Shown here one piece after another: positions 53,226-62,509 of a stretch of DNA of 64,000 nt. The translations under genes were made by a program, and so were the position numbers. The DNA comes from Saprospiraceae bacterium. GTDB taxonomy: Bacteria; Bacteroidota; Bacteroidia; Chitinophagales; Saprospiraceae. The first letter of the stretch is position 1, and every line of letters begins with the position of its first letter. Location of the stretch: contig JABAQQ010000052.1 in the NCBI GenBank assembly GCA_019187225.1, forward strand, positions 1-64,000. Reading direction: 5' to 3'. The notes beneath the pieces were generated by a model. The model was not told the origin of the DNA. It saw nothing but the letters and a program-made list of their open reading frames with translations, and did no database searches.

Positions 53226-56200
53226 ATGACGAAGAAGAACGCCCTTCTCGCGCTGACCGGACTGCTTTGCCTTGCCACTTTGTACGCTTTTTCCCACCCC
53301 GACAGCGTGCGCGAAAGTGTGCTCACTATATTTTTTCCCGACAGAACGCCTTCGGTCGCAATAGAACACCCGGAGACAGGAGCGAGCAACAACAGCGGGG
53401 ACGGTTCGCTTATCGCTCATAGCCCATCGTTCATCGCACCCCAGGACACCAATCCTCCCCTGCAGGAGCGTTTCGACGATTTTCTCAACAGCGGCAATCC
53501 GAACCTGATTGACCTGAAAGATCCGAAAGCCATCGAGCAGCAGGTGGACTACGACCCCGAAACGAATATGTACATCGTCACGGAAAAGATCGGCGACGAA
53601 TTCTACCGGGCCCCCACGTACATGACTTTCGAGGAATACGTGGAATGGCGCGACCGCAAACAACAACAGGAATATTTCGACCGCCTGCAGGGGGTGGCTT
53701 CCACGGGCGACCGCAGCCGCAGCGGTATCACCGATCCGATCGCCAAATTTGACGTCAAGACCTCGCTCGTGGATCGCCTCTTCGGCGGTACCGAAGTGGA
53801 TATCCGCCCGCAAGGGAACATCAACCTGACCTTCGGATTCGATTATCAGAAAATTCAGAATCCCATCCTGACACTCCGCCAACAACGCACCGGCAACTTC
53901 GACTTCGACATGGACATCAACATGAGCGCGTCGGGCAAGATAGGCGAGAAACTTGACCTCAATTTCAATTACAATACGCAGGCGACGTTCGACTTCGACA
54001 ACCAGATGAAGTTGAAATACGACACCAAAACGTTCGGCGAGGATGAAATTTTGCAAAACATCGAAGCCGGCAACGTCTCCATGCCCCTGCGCTCCAACCT
54101 CATCAAAGGTGCGCAAAACCTCTTCGGCATCAAGACGGAAATGAAATTCGGGCACCTGCGCTGGACCTTTTTGCTGGCGCAGCAGCGCTCCCGGCAGCAA
54201 AGCCTCAACCTCCAGGGCGGCTCGCAGGTGCAGACTTTTGAAAAACCCATTGACGAATACGACGAAAACCGCCACTTTTTCCTCAGCCACTGGAACAGGA
54301 ACGAATTCGAACCGGCCATGAGATGCCTGCCGGTGCCGATGTCGCTGTTCAACATCACCCGGATGGAAGTGTGGATCACCAACGACAAGTTGGTGACAGA
54401 GAACGTGCGCGACGTGGTGGCGCTCATGGATTTGGGCGAACCCAAACCTTACTTAGATGGAAAACTTGACCCCCTCGGCAATCCCCTTCCCGATTATTCA
54501 CTCCTCGTGCCGCCGGCGCAGGACATTAAAGGGCAAGGTCTGCCCGACAACAGAAACAACAGACTTTATCCGCAGATCGCGACAGACATCATGACGGACG
54601 ACGGCTTCCGCTTTTCGGACAAGATCGTCGGACGCCTCAGTGGTAGCGATTACAACCTGAAGCAAATCCGCGACTTTGAAAAAGTGCGCGCCCGCCTGCT
54701 GTCCACCTCGGAGTACACTTACAACGAGCAACTCGGATTCATCAGTGTCAATCTCAACGTGCAGCCCGACCAGGTAGTGGCCGTCGCTATGGAATACACC
54801 TACAACGGCATTCCGTACAAAATCGGCGAATTCACAAGCGACGTGCCCAATGGCGACTCCCTGAACCAGAACGTGCTGTTCCTCAAGATGTTGAAAAGTA
54901 CGACGCCCAACGTGAAATTCCCGATTTGGGACCTCATGATGAAAAACGTGTACGCCATCGGCTCGGCCAATGTAGACCCCAACGAATTCCGTTTCGATAT
55001 TTTCTATGAAGACCCGGGCAAAGGGCAAAAACGTTTTCTTACGGATCCGGCCCTCGTACCGGCTGAACTGCGCAGCAAACCCCTGCTCCAGGTTTTTCGC
55101 CTCGATACCCTTAATCTTCAGGGCGACCCCGGCCCCGACGGTATCTTCGACTTCGTCCCGGGCCTGACCATCAATCTGCGGAGCGGGCGCGTCATGTTCC
55201 CCGTGCTGGAACCCTTCGGCAGTTACCTCTACAACAAGATCAAAGAAGCCGACCCCTCCGCTGACTCGGTAGTACTGGCGCAAAAGCTGATCTATACGCA
55301 ACTCTACGACTCCACGCTTTTCCGGGCGCGCGAATTCCAGCAACTCAACCGCTTCACCCTCAGGGGTTCATACAAGTCCAGTACCTCCTCGGAAATTTCG
55401 CTTGGCACGTTCAACCTGCCGCAGGGCTCGGTGCGCGTGAGCGCGGGAGGGCGGACACTCATCGAGGGCCAGGACTATACGGTGGATTACAACATCGGTA
55501 AAGTTAAAATATTGAACGATGCCATTTTGCAATCGGGACAAAACGTCAGCGTGAGTTTCGAGGACAACACATTATTCGGTTTCCAGAGCCGGACGATGAT
55601 CGGCTCGCGCTTCGATTACGAGCTGAGCAAAGACATCAACATTGGGGGGACGTTCATGAACCTGTTCGAACGGCCGCTGACGCAAAAAGTGAACATCGGC
55701 GACGATCCCATCAACAACAAGATGTACGGGTTGGACTTCAATATCTCGAAAGAAGCGCCCTGGCTCACCAAATTTGTGGACAAGCTGCCGTTTATCTCTA
55801 CCAAAGAACCTTCGACTATCACCGCCCAGGCCGAATTTGCCGCCCTTCAACCGGGTCACAACCGCGCCATCAACCAGGGCGGCGACAAAGGCGGCATCGT
55901 TTACATAGACGACTTCGAAGGCTCCACCGCCAACCTGCCACTGGCCAACCCTGCCAATGCCTGGGTGATCGCTTCCACACCGCAGGGCGATGACGATCTG
56001 TTCCCCGAAGCCAGCGCCACACTCGACAGCGCCCTGTCCCTGGCGCGCGGCGCCAACCGCGCCGGCATCACCTGGTATGTCCCTGACCCCAGCGCCCGCG
56101 ACGCCGTTGACGCTACCAATCCCTATTCCCGCGTCATGGAATACCAGGACATTTTCCCCAACCGCCAACTGACACCGCTCGAACAGTCCAACCTGCGCTC

Positions 56201-59200
56201 GTTCGATGTGACCATCTATCCCCGTGAACGCGGCCCCTACAATTTCGACCTGCCCGAACCCGGCTATGAAAACGGATTGCTTTCGCACGGTATTCTCAGC
56301 AACGGCAAACTGAACAAGCCCGAAACCCGCTGGGCAGGGATCATGCGCGGCCTGAATACCAACGACTTCGAGGCCGCCAACATCGAGTTTGTGGAGTTCT
56401 GGATGCTGAATCCATATATGGAAAAACTCGATCCCGACGGTGGCGATGTCTCCGATGGCGGCGACATGTACATTGACCTCGGCACTCTTTCGGAGGACAT
56501 CATGCGCGACTCGCGGCAATTCTTTGAAAACGCGCTTCCGACCGGTCAGGGCACCGGTACTACCGTGAACACTCCCTGGGGGCGTGTGCCCGTGTTGCCG
56601 CCTGTGGTGAACGCCTTCGACAACGACCCGGATAAACGCGGACTCCAGGATCTCGGTCTCGACGGGTTAAACGATGAAGGCGAACGCTCCGGTTTTGCCG
56701 ACTGGTACAATATTATCACTGCCGCTTTCCCCGAAAGCACCAACTTCGGCAAGGAGGTACGGGAAGACCCTGCGAACGACAACTTCACCTATTATCTCGA
56801 TACAAAATTTGAAGGCACCAACCCCGGCTTGCTGGCGCGTTACCGCAAATTCAACAACCAACAGGGGAACTCGCCGGTGAATGCCACCCAAAACCTCAAC
56901 CCTTCCGCAACCACCCTGCCCGATGCCGAAGACCTCAACCGCGACAACTCGCTTAACGAGAGCGAAGCTTACTTCCGCTACAGGATCCCGCTGAAGAAAG
57001 GCAACATCCAGGTTCGGGAACCCAACGGCAACATCCTGACCATAGACGGTATCAACGCCGACGATCCTGATCTCAACGCCATCATTACCGATACGGTCGT
57101 GTTCCAGAAAGAGGCGAACGGCCCCTACTACGTTTGGTACCGCTTCAAGGTGCCGCTCGATCTGCAATCGCGCGATGAAATCGGCGGTATCCAGGATTTC
57201 CGTTCCATCCGCTTTATCCGGATGTTCTGGAAAGGATTCACCGAACGTACCACCTTCCGCTTCGCCACTCTCGAACTCGGACGCAACCAATGGCGGCGCT
57301 TCACGCAGGATATTCTTTCTTGCAAACCCACCGACCAGCTCTGGAATGCCACCGCATTCGACGTGAACGCGGTCAGTATCGAGGAAAACTCCGCGCGTAC
57401 GCCGTTCAACTACACCATTCCCTACGGCATTTCGAGGGAACAATCGGTGGGTGCGTTCCCCGATGTCCTGCAAAACGAGCAATCGCTTTCCATGACCATC
57501 TGCAGCCTTCAATACTGCGATGCCCGCGCTGTATTCAAAAGCCTCAACATGGACCTGCGGCAGTTCAAACGCCTCAAAATGTTTGTCCACGCCGAAGAAC
57601 TCGACCCCATCAACGACCCGCTGGACTCTACCGACCTGACGGTGTTCATCCGCCTCGGATCCGACTATGTGCGCAACTATTACGAATACGAACTTCCCCT
57701 CACGCCATCCGTTGTGGACAACCTGAACGGAAACCCGGATAGCAGGGCTTACAAAGACGAAGTGTGGAGACCGGAAAACAGTTTCGATTTCCCGCTCGAC
57801 CTGCTGACCGAAGTGAAAAAACTGCGCAATGCTGCCAATGGTGGCAACTGGCCGTTGGACACCGCTTTTGAAAGCACCGACCCCGGCAACCCCCGCGCGA
57901 AGGTGCGCATCGTGGGTAACCCCAACCTCGGTTACGTGAAAGGCGCTATGGTTGGTGTGCGCAATGTGGATGCAGGCAACAACTTCACCAACCGCCACTG
58001 CGTGGAGGTATGGCTCAACGAAATGCGGCTCAACGGCTTCAACGAACAGGCGGGTTGGGCTGGTCAGGCACGGGTGGACATGAAGCTCGCCGATTTCGGA
58101 AACATCTCTCTTGCCGGCATTTATACCAGCATCGGCTGGGGTAGTATCGAACAGAAACTCATCCAGCGCCAACGCGAGGAGGTGATCCAGTACGATCTAT
58201 CCACCAACCTCGAACTGGGAAAATTTTTGCCGGAAAAAACAGGCATCAAAATCCCGTTTTACGCGCAATACTCCAACATCACGCGCAACCCGGAATACGA
58301 TCCCTATGACCTCGACATCAAACTCAAGGACAAACTGCGCGAGGAAACAGATCCGGTGAAGCGCGACAGCATCAGGACCGTAGCCCAGGATGTGACCACT
58401 ATCAGCGGTTTCAACTTCACCAACGTGCGCAAAGAACGCCGCGGCAACAAAAAGCCCTGGCCCTGGGACATCTCTAATTTCAGTTTCACTTATGCTTTCA
58501 ACCAGATCCAGCGCCGCACGCCGTTTATCATCAGCGACCATTACAAGCAATACAAAGGGGGATTCGATTACCAGTATGCCACCGGCCTGAAACCCATCGA
58601 GCCGTTCAAAAAGATCGTTAAAAGCGACAAGTGGCTGAAATTCATCAAAGAATTCAACTTCAACCCCATCCCGAATACTTACGGCTTCGGCACCAATCTG
58701 GAACGCATCACGCAGTCTACTACCTGGCGTTTTGCCGGTGAGGACCCGGCGTTGAACACCTACTACAACCGCCGTTTTACCTGGGATCGCGACTACGACC
58801 TTGGGTGGGATATCTCGCGTTCGCTGCGCTTCAATTTCGATGCCGTCGCGCGCAGCATCATTGACGAGCCGCTCCAATACAAGCCCGACGGCGTCGAATA
58901 TTCCACCAAAGAGCGCCGCGACTCCATCTGGACGAATATCAAAAACTTTGGCCGTCCGAAAAATTACATGCACAATGCCAGCCTTACCTGGAACGTGCCG
59001 CTCCGGTTTTTCCCCTATATGGATTGGGTATCGGTCAAAGCGTCCTATACCGCCGGGTTCAACTGGACGGCACAATCGCTCAAGCTGCAAAATCTGGATG
59101 CAGGCTCTTATCAGGGTATCGTCAATTCGCGCAGCCTCGGCAACGTCATCCAGAACAACAACGTCCGGCAGATCAACGGCGACTTCGACCTGACGAAACT

Positions 59201-60956
59201 TTACGACAAGAGCAAATACCTGTCAAAGATCAATAAACCAGGCAAACCGGGTGGAAGCAAAAGCAGGAACAGCGATAAAAACGCACCCGGTAGCGACGAC
59301 GCACCCGGTAGCGGCGGCCCTGGCGGGAAAGACAAATCGGCCAATCCCCGCGACGCCCGGCGTAACTCCGATAACCGCCCCGGTGGAGCTCCTGGAGCGC
59401 CCGGCGCGGCCGATCCATCCGGCAAAGACGACGACGCGAAAGGCAAAGGCAAGAAAGACAAAAAGGACAAAAAGGACAAGAACAAAGACCGTCAACCCTC
59501 CATGGCAGAGTGCGCTGCCTTGCGTCCGCTTATGCTCGTCCGGAAAGTGCGCTTTTCTTACAGCGAAACGTACGGAACCATTATTCCCGGTTTTACACCC
59601 GAGCCGGAATTCATGGGGCTGAGCAAAGGTTTTGTCGCACCGGGTTGGGAATTTGTGGCTGGCATTCAACCCTCCAGCCAATGGCTCGACGAAGCCGGCG
59701 CCAACGGTTGGATCACCCATCGCCCCGAACTCAACCAGCAGGTAATGCGCAACTATACCGAAAACATAGACGGCGGCGTTACGCTGGAGCCTTTTCAGGA
59801 TTTCCGCATTGAACTGACCGCCAACCGGCAGTACGTGCGCAACAATACCGAATTGTACAAGGATCAGAATTTCAACCTCAGCCCCGATTCGGTGAATTTC
59901 CAACACCGCGCCCAACGCGACCTTGGAAGCTTCACAGTGTCGTATTTTTCCATTAAAACGCTGTTCAACAACGACATCAACGGTCTTTTCGCGCGCTATC
60001 AGTCGTACCGGCCCATCATTTCCAGTCGCCTGGCCGCCATAGCGGGCGATAATAACCCGCACGACAACCCGGATGACGCCAACTACTTTAAAAAAGGTTA
60101 TGGACGCACCCAGCAGGAAGTGCTGTTGCCAGCCTTCATTGCGGCCTATACCGAAGCCGATCCGAATACTGTCAGCCTGAATGTGTTTAAAACGCGACCT
60201 GCGCCCAACTGGAGGCTGACGTACAACGGACTTTCTAAAATAGGCAACCTGAACAAATATTTTTCCAGCGTCCAGATCTCGCATGGTTATAAGAGTACGC
60301 TCACGGTGAACTCCTACAACACCGATATCTTTTACGAGCCTGCGAACCCTTATAACCTGGATTCTTTGAATTTTAACTACATCGCCCGGTATGAAATACC
60401 ACAGGTGCTCATCAATGAACAAATGGCGCCCCTGTTCGGGATGGACGTGAAGTTGAAAAACGACATGACTTTCAAGTTCGACTTCAAAAAAAGCCGCACA
60501 CTGGCTATGTCGTTCATTGACTACCAGTTAGCGGAAACCCGCTCCTCCGGATATGCGGCAGGTTTCGGTTATCGCATGAAAAACGTCAACATCGGCTTCC
60601 TGACCGGCAAAAAATCCAAAAAAAGCAAGTCGAAGAAAAATGCGCCCAAACCGGGTTCTCCCAAACCGCCCGCTCCCGGCGGCTCGGGTCAACAGGCCAA
60701 CGACATGAATTTCAAATTTGATTTTGAAATTCGCGACGACATCACTGTGAACCACCGCCTCGACCAACTTGAAGAAGCGGTACCCACCCGCGGCGCGCGC
60801 ACCATCAGCATCAACCCCTCGGTGGAGTATGCGCTCAACCGGCGCCTGTCGTTGCGTGTGTTCACCGATTACCGCAAAACCGTTCCCAAAACCTCCCAGT
60901 CGTTCCCGATCACCACGGTAAACGCAGGGGTGACGGTACAGTTTAAGTTGAACTAA
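53226..60956 (+). CDS. sprA: Cell surface protein SprA, type IX secretion translocon
   Basis: A 2576-residue SprA, the 36-stranded outer-membrane barrel through which T9SS cargo crosses the outer membrane; also required for gliding. It starts at 53226 (MTKKNALLALTGLL, signal); family proteins such as F. johnsoniae SprA are about 2400 residues. Motor-like conserved stretches include TEVDIRPQGNINLTFGFDYQ, GKIGEKLDLNFNYNTQATFDFDNQMKLKYD, VSAGGRTLIEGQDYTVDYNIGKV, GGIVYIDDFEGSTANLPLANPANAWVIASTPQG, VEFWMLNPYME, and the end FTDYRKTVPKTSQSFPITTVNAGVTVQFKLN. Two unusual polar insertions occur: a Gly-Pro-Lys-Asp-rich stretch at about 2003-2090 and a Lys/Ser/Pro-rich stretch at about 2459-2491, probably loops. 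It is the only T9SS component in the window, but four cargo proteins are encoded here. Confidence 0.97.
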   Translation: MTKKNALLALTGLLCLATLYAFSHPDSVRESVLTIFFPDRTPSVAIEHPETGASNNSGDGSLIAHSPSFIAPQDTNPPLQERFDDFLNSGNPNLIDLKDPKAIEQQVDYDPETNMYIVTEKIGDEFYRAPTYMTFEEYVEWRDRKQQQEYFDRLQGVASTGDRSRSGITDPIAKFDVKTSLVDRLFGGTEVDIRPQGNINLTFGFDYQKIQNPILTLRQQRTGNFDFDMDINMSASGKIGEKLDLNFNYNTQATFDFDNQMKLKYDTKTFGEDEILQNIEAGNVSMPLRSNLIKGAQNLFGIKTEMKFGHLRWTFLLAQQRSRQQSLNLQGGSQVQTFEKPIDEYDENRHFFLSHWNRNEFEPAMRCLPVPMSLFNITRMEVWITNDKLVTENVRDVVALMDLGEPKPYLDGKLDPLGNPLPDYSLLVPPAQDIKGQGLPDNRNNRLYPQIATDIMTDDGFRFSDKIVGRLSGSDYNLKQIRDFEKVRARLLSTSEYTYNEQLGFISVNLNVQPDQVVAVAMEYTYNGIPYKIGEFTSDVPNGDSLNQNVLFLKMLKSTTPNVKFPIWDLMMKNVYAIGSANVDPNEFRFDIFYEDPGKGQKRFLTDPALVPAELRSKPLLQVFRLDTLNLQGDPGPDGIFDFVPGLTINLRSGRVMFPVLEPFGSYLYNKIKEADPSADSVVLAQKLIYTQLYDSTLFRAREFQQLNRFTLRGSYKSSTSSEISLGTFNLPQGSVRVSAGGRTLIEGQDYTVDYNIGKVKILNDAILQSGQNVSVSFEDNTLFGFQSRTMIGSRFDYELSKDINIGGTFMNLFERPLTQKVNIGDDPINNKMYGLDFNISKEAPWLTKFVDKLPFISTKEPSTITAQAEFAALQPGHNRAINQGGDKGGIVYIDDFEGSTANLPLANPANAWVIASTPQGDDDLFPEASATLDSALSLARGANRAGITWYVPDPSARDAVDATNPYSRVMEYQDIFPNRQLTPLEQSNLRSFDVTIYPRERGPYNFDLPEPGYENGLLSHGILSNGKLNKPETRWAGIMRGLNTNDFEAANIEFVEFWMLNPYMEKLDPDGGDVSDGGDMYIDLGTLSEDIMRDSRQFFENALPTGQGTGTTVNTPWGRVPVLPPVVNAFDNDPDKRGLQDLGLDGLNDEGERSGFADWYNIITAAFPESTNFGKEVREDPANDNFTYYLDTKFEGTNPGLLARYRKFNNQQGNSPVNATQNLNPSATTLPDAEDLNRDNSLNESEAYFRYRIPLKKGNIQVREPNGNILTIDGINADDPDLNAIITDTVVFQKEANGPYYVWYRFKVPLDLQSRDEIGGIQDFRSIRFIRMFWKGFTERTTFRFATLELGRNQWRRFTQDILSCKPTDQLWNATAFDVNAVSIEENSARTPFNYTIPYGISREQSVGAFPDVLQNEQSLSMTICSLQYCDARAVFKSLNMDLRQFKRLKMFVHAEELDPINDPLDSTDLTVFIRLGSDYVRNYYEYELPLTPSVVDNLNGNPDSRAYKDEVWRPENSFDFPLDLLTEVKKLRNAANGGNWPLDTAFESTDPGNPRAKVRIVGNPNLGYVKGAMVGVRNVDAGNNFTNRHCVEVWLNEMRLNGFNEQAGWAGQARVDMKLADFGNISLAGIYTSIGWGSIEQKLIQRQREEVIQYDLSTNLELGKFLPEKTGIKIPFYAQYSNITRNPEYDPYDLDIKLKDKLREETDPVKRDSIRTVAQDVTTISGFNFTNVRKERRGNKKPWPWDISNFSFTYAFNQIQRRTPFIISDHYKQYKGGFDYQYATGLKPIEPFKKIVKSDKWLKFIKEFNFNPIPNTYGFGTNLERITQSTTWRFAGEDPALNTYYNRRFTWDRDYDLGWDISRSLRFNFDAVARSIIDEPLQYKPDGVEYSTKERRDSIWTNIKNFGRPKNYMHNASLTWNVPLRFFPYMDWVSVKASYTAGFNWTAQSLKLQNLDAGSYQGIVNSRSLGNVIQNNNVRQINGDFDLTKLYDKSKYLSKINKPGKPGGSKSRNSDKNAPGSDDAPGSGGPGGKDKSANPRDARRNSDNRPGGAPGAPGAADPSGKDDDAKGKGKKDKKDKKDKNKDRQPSMAECAALRPLMLVRKVRFSYSETYGTIIPGFTPEPEFMGLSKGFVAPGWEFVAGIQPSSQWLDEAGANGWITHRPELNQQVMRNYTENIDGGVTLEPFQDFRIELTANRQYVRNNTELYKDQNFNLSPDSVNFQHRAQRDLGSFTVSYFSIKTLFNNDINGLFARYQSYRPIISSRLAAIAGDNNPHDNPDDANYFKKGYGRTQQEVLLPAFIAAYTEADPNTVSLNVFKTRPAPNWRLTYNGLSKIGNLNKYFSSVQISHGYKSTLTVNSYNTDIFYEPANPYNLDSLNFNYIARYEIPQVLINEQMAPLFGMDVKLKNDMTFKFDFKKSRTLAMSFIDYQLAETRSSGYAAGFGYRMKNVNIGFLTGKKSKKSKSKKNAPKPGSPKPPAPGGSGQQANDMNFKFDFEIRDDITVNHRLDQLEEAVPTRGARTISINPSVEYALNRRLSLRVFTDYRKTVPKTSQSFPITTVNAGVTVQFKLN

Positions 60957-60999
60957 GCTGGGGTTTCGATCAGAGATTCGACATATTCGCAGTTACCAT

Positions 61000-61036
61000 A
61001 AGAGATAGGGTCGCCATTCGCACGACTCTATCTCTT
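61000..61036 (+). terminator. Hairpin downstream of sprA
   Basis: A 14-bp stem with one wobble (61000-61013 and 61023-61036, AAGAGATAGGGTCG type), 9-nt loop. The following TGATTTT is only a weak T-tract. Likely sprA terminator. Confidence 0.65.
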
Positions 61037-61095
61037 TGATTTTAAGAAAGTTAGAATTTATAACGTAAAAATACGTCAAAAAACTTAAAAAATAG

Positions 61096-61126
61096 TTGCT
61101 TAAATAAAAAAACCGTTGCACCTTTG
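61096..61126 (+). promoter_or_regulatory. Bacteroidota-type promoter for the BlaI-like gene
   Basis: TTG at 61096-61098, 20 bp, then CACCTTTG at 61119-61126 (TAnnTTTG-like with C in place of T). The start site (about 61133) is close to the first in-frame ATG at 61137, so the mRNA leader is very short. BlaI-type operators often overlap such promoters, but no dyad of that kind is clear here. Confidence 0.55.
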
Positions 61127-61136
61127 TCGCATCCTA

Positions 61137-61499
61137 ATGATGAATATGCAAAAACTGACCAAAGCGGAAGAAGAGGTGATGCACCTCATTTGGGAGATCG
61201 GACGCGGCACGGTGAGCGATCTGCTTGAAAAATTTGAAGGCGAGAAGCCTCCCCACAGCACTGTTTCGAGCGTAGTGCGCATTTTAGAGAAAAAAGGTTT
61301 CGTTGGCCACAAGGCTTATGGCAAGACCCACGAATATTTTCCGCTCATCGCCAAAGAGGACTACGGCCGCCGTTCATTAGGCGATGTTTTGCGGAACTAT
61401 TTTGATGGATCGGTGTCGCGCCTGGTATCGCACCTGGCAGAAGATGAAAAACTGAGCAGGGAAGAACTGGACGAACTGTTGCGATTGCTTGAAAAATGA
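61137..61499 (+). CDS. BlaI/MecI/CopY-family transcriptional repressor
   Basis: A 120-residue winged-helix repressor (MQKLTKAEEEVMHLIWEIGRGTVSDLLEKF ... PPHSTVSSVVRILEKKGFVGHKAYGKTHEYFPLI), followed by a helical dimerisation region. BlaI-type repressors are inactivated by a BlaR1/M56 metalloprotease; a matching M56 protein is encoded at 62510. The start could be 61137, 61140 or 61146; the conserved MQKLTKAEEEV begins at 61146. Genes controlled are probably those immediately downstream. Confidence 0.93.
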   Translation: MMNMQKLTKAEEEVMHLIWEIGRGTVSDLLEKFEGEKPPHSTVSSVVRILEKKGFVGHKAYGKTHEYFPLIAKEDYGRRSLGDVLRNYFDGSVSRLVSHLAEDEKLSREELDELLRLLEK

Positions 61500-61513
61500 A
61501 TCGTTAAGTAGCC

Positions 61514-61590
61514 GGACATTGGATTTTAGACATTGGACATCAGGCTAAATGATTGTTTTCCACGGCCTAATAGTCCAACGTCCAATATCA
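61514..61590. repeat. GACATTGGAC-type imperfect inverted repeat
   Basis: Units GGACATTGGA (61514-61523) and GACATTGGAC (61529-61538) are echoed in inverted, imperfect form at about 61572-61590 (GTCCAACGTCCAATATC). Similar units build the repeat at 5062-5144. It lies between the BlaI-like and DUF4350-like genes. Confidence 0.5.
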
Positions 61591-61616
61591 ATTTATTTTG
61601 TCCACATTCTTAGTTT

Positions 61617-62507
61617 ATGAAAATCAAAAACACATTGCCGCTTATCGTTCTGCTGGCGTTGGGAAGGGTGGTTTTCGGGCAACAAGCACCTGACACGGCT
61701 TATAATTTTGCCATCGCGCAACCTCGTTATCCGTTGGGTAAGGGCAGTGCCGTGACGGTAGACGCAGCCCATAACAATTTCCATACGCTCGACAACCGCT
61801 ATGCACCTTTTGGCAAGGTGTTGGCCAACGACGGCTATCGCCTCGTTTCCAATAATAAGACAATTACGCCGGAAGTATTGCGCGAATGCCGGATCTACGT
61901 GATCTCCAATCCGCTGGACAGTTCCAATACCGGAAGTTGGCAATTGCCGACCCCATCGGCTTTCAGTGCAGCAGAGATCACGGCGATCCATGACTGGGTG
62001 AAAAACGGGGGAAGTTTGTTGCTGATCGCCGACCATATGCCTTTTGCCGGAGCGGCGCAGGCTCTGGCGCAGTCCTTTGGCTTCAAGTTCCTGAATTGTT
62101 TTGCGATGGACAACCGAAGGCGCAGCCTCGAGCGGTTCTACCGCGACAACCAGTCACTGGCCGATAGCGAGATCACGCGCGGTGTGGACACCGTTGTCAC
62201 TTTCACCGGCAGCGCGTTCAAAATACCGAAGGGCGCTCAACCGATACTTGCCCTGAAAAATTATACGCTTTCCCTGCCCGTTGTAGCGTGGCAATTTGAA
62301 GAAAATACGCCGACGTTGCCCGGCGAAGGATTTCATCAGGGAGCATACCTGGTCTATGGAAAGGGTAGGATTGTTGTGATGGGCGAAGCAGCCATGTTCT
62401 CGGCGCAGCTGGCAGGACCGAACCGGAATCCCGTCGGGTTGAACCGCCCGGAGGCGAAGGCCAACAACCAATTGTTGATCAATATCATACACTGGCTCGA
62501 CCAATAG
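61617..62507 (+). CDS. DUF4350-like exported protein between the BlaI and M56 genes
   Basis: A 296-residue protein with a signal peptide (cleavage near VVFGQ). The mature part resembles the DUF4350 / glutamine-amidotransferase-like fold: YPLGKGSAVTVDAAHNNFHTLDNRYAPFGKVLANDGYRLVSNN, IYVISNPLDSSN, AIHDWVKNGGSLLLIADHMPF, GAYLVYGKGRIVVMGEAAMFSAQ. Such domains usually bind a ligand or lack catalysis. Its position between a BlaI-like repressor and the M56 gene, 2 bp before the latter, suggests involvement in the same signal pathway, for instance as a periplasmic sensor or the protected target. The family call is moderately sure. Confidence 0.75.
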   Translation: MKIKNTLPLIVLLALGRVVFGQQAPDTAYNFAIAQPRYPLGKGSAVTVDAAHNNFHTLDNRYAPFGKVLANDGYRLVSNNKTITPEVLRECRIYVISNPLDSSNTGSWQLPTPSAFSAAEITAIHDWVKNGGSLLLIADHMPFAGAAQALAQSFGFKFLNCFAMDNRRRSLERFYRDNQSLADSEITRGVDTVVTFTGSAFKIPKGAQPILALKNYTLSLPVVAWQFEENTPTLPGEGFHQGAYLVYGKGRIVVMGEAAMFSAQLAGPNRNPVGLNRPEAKANNQLLINIIHWLDQ

Positions 62508-62509
62508 AT

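Noticed and set aside
53196-59090. Several long open frames antisense to sprA (up to 501 residues)
   Set aside because: They follow the codon bias of sprA on the opposite strand and have no domain or signal features.
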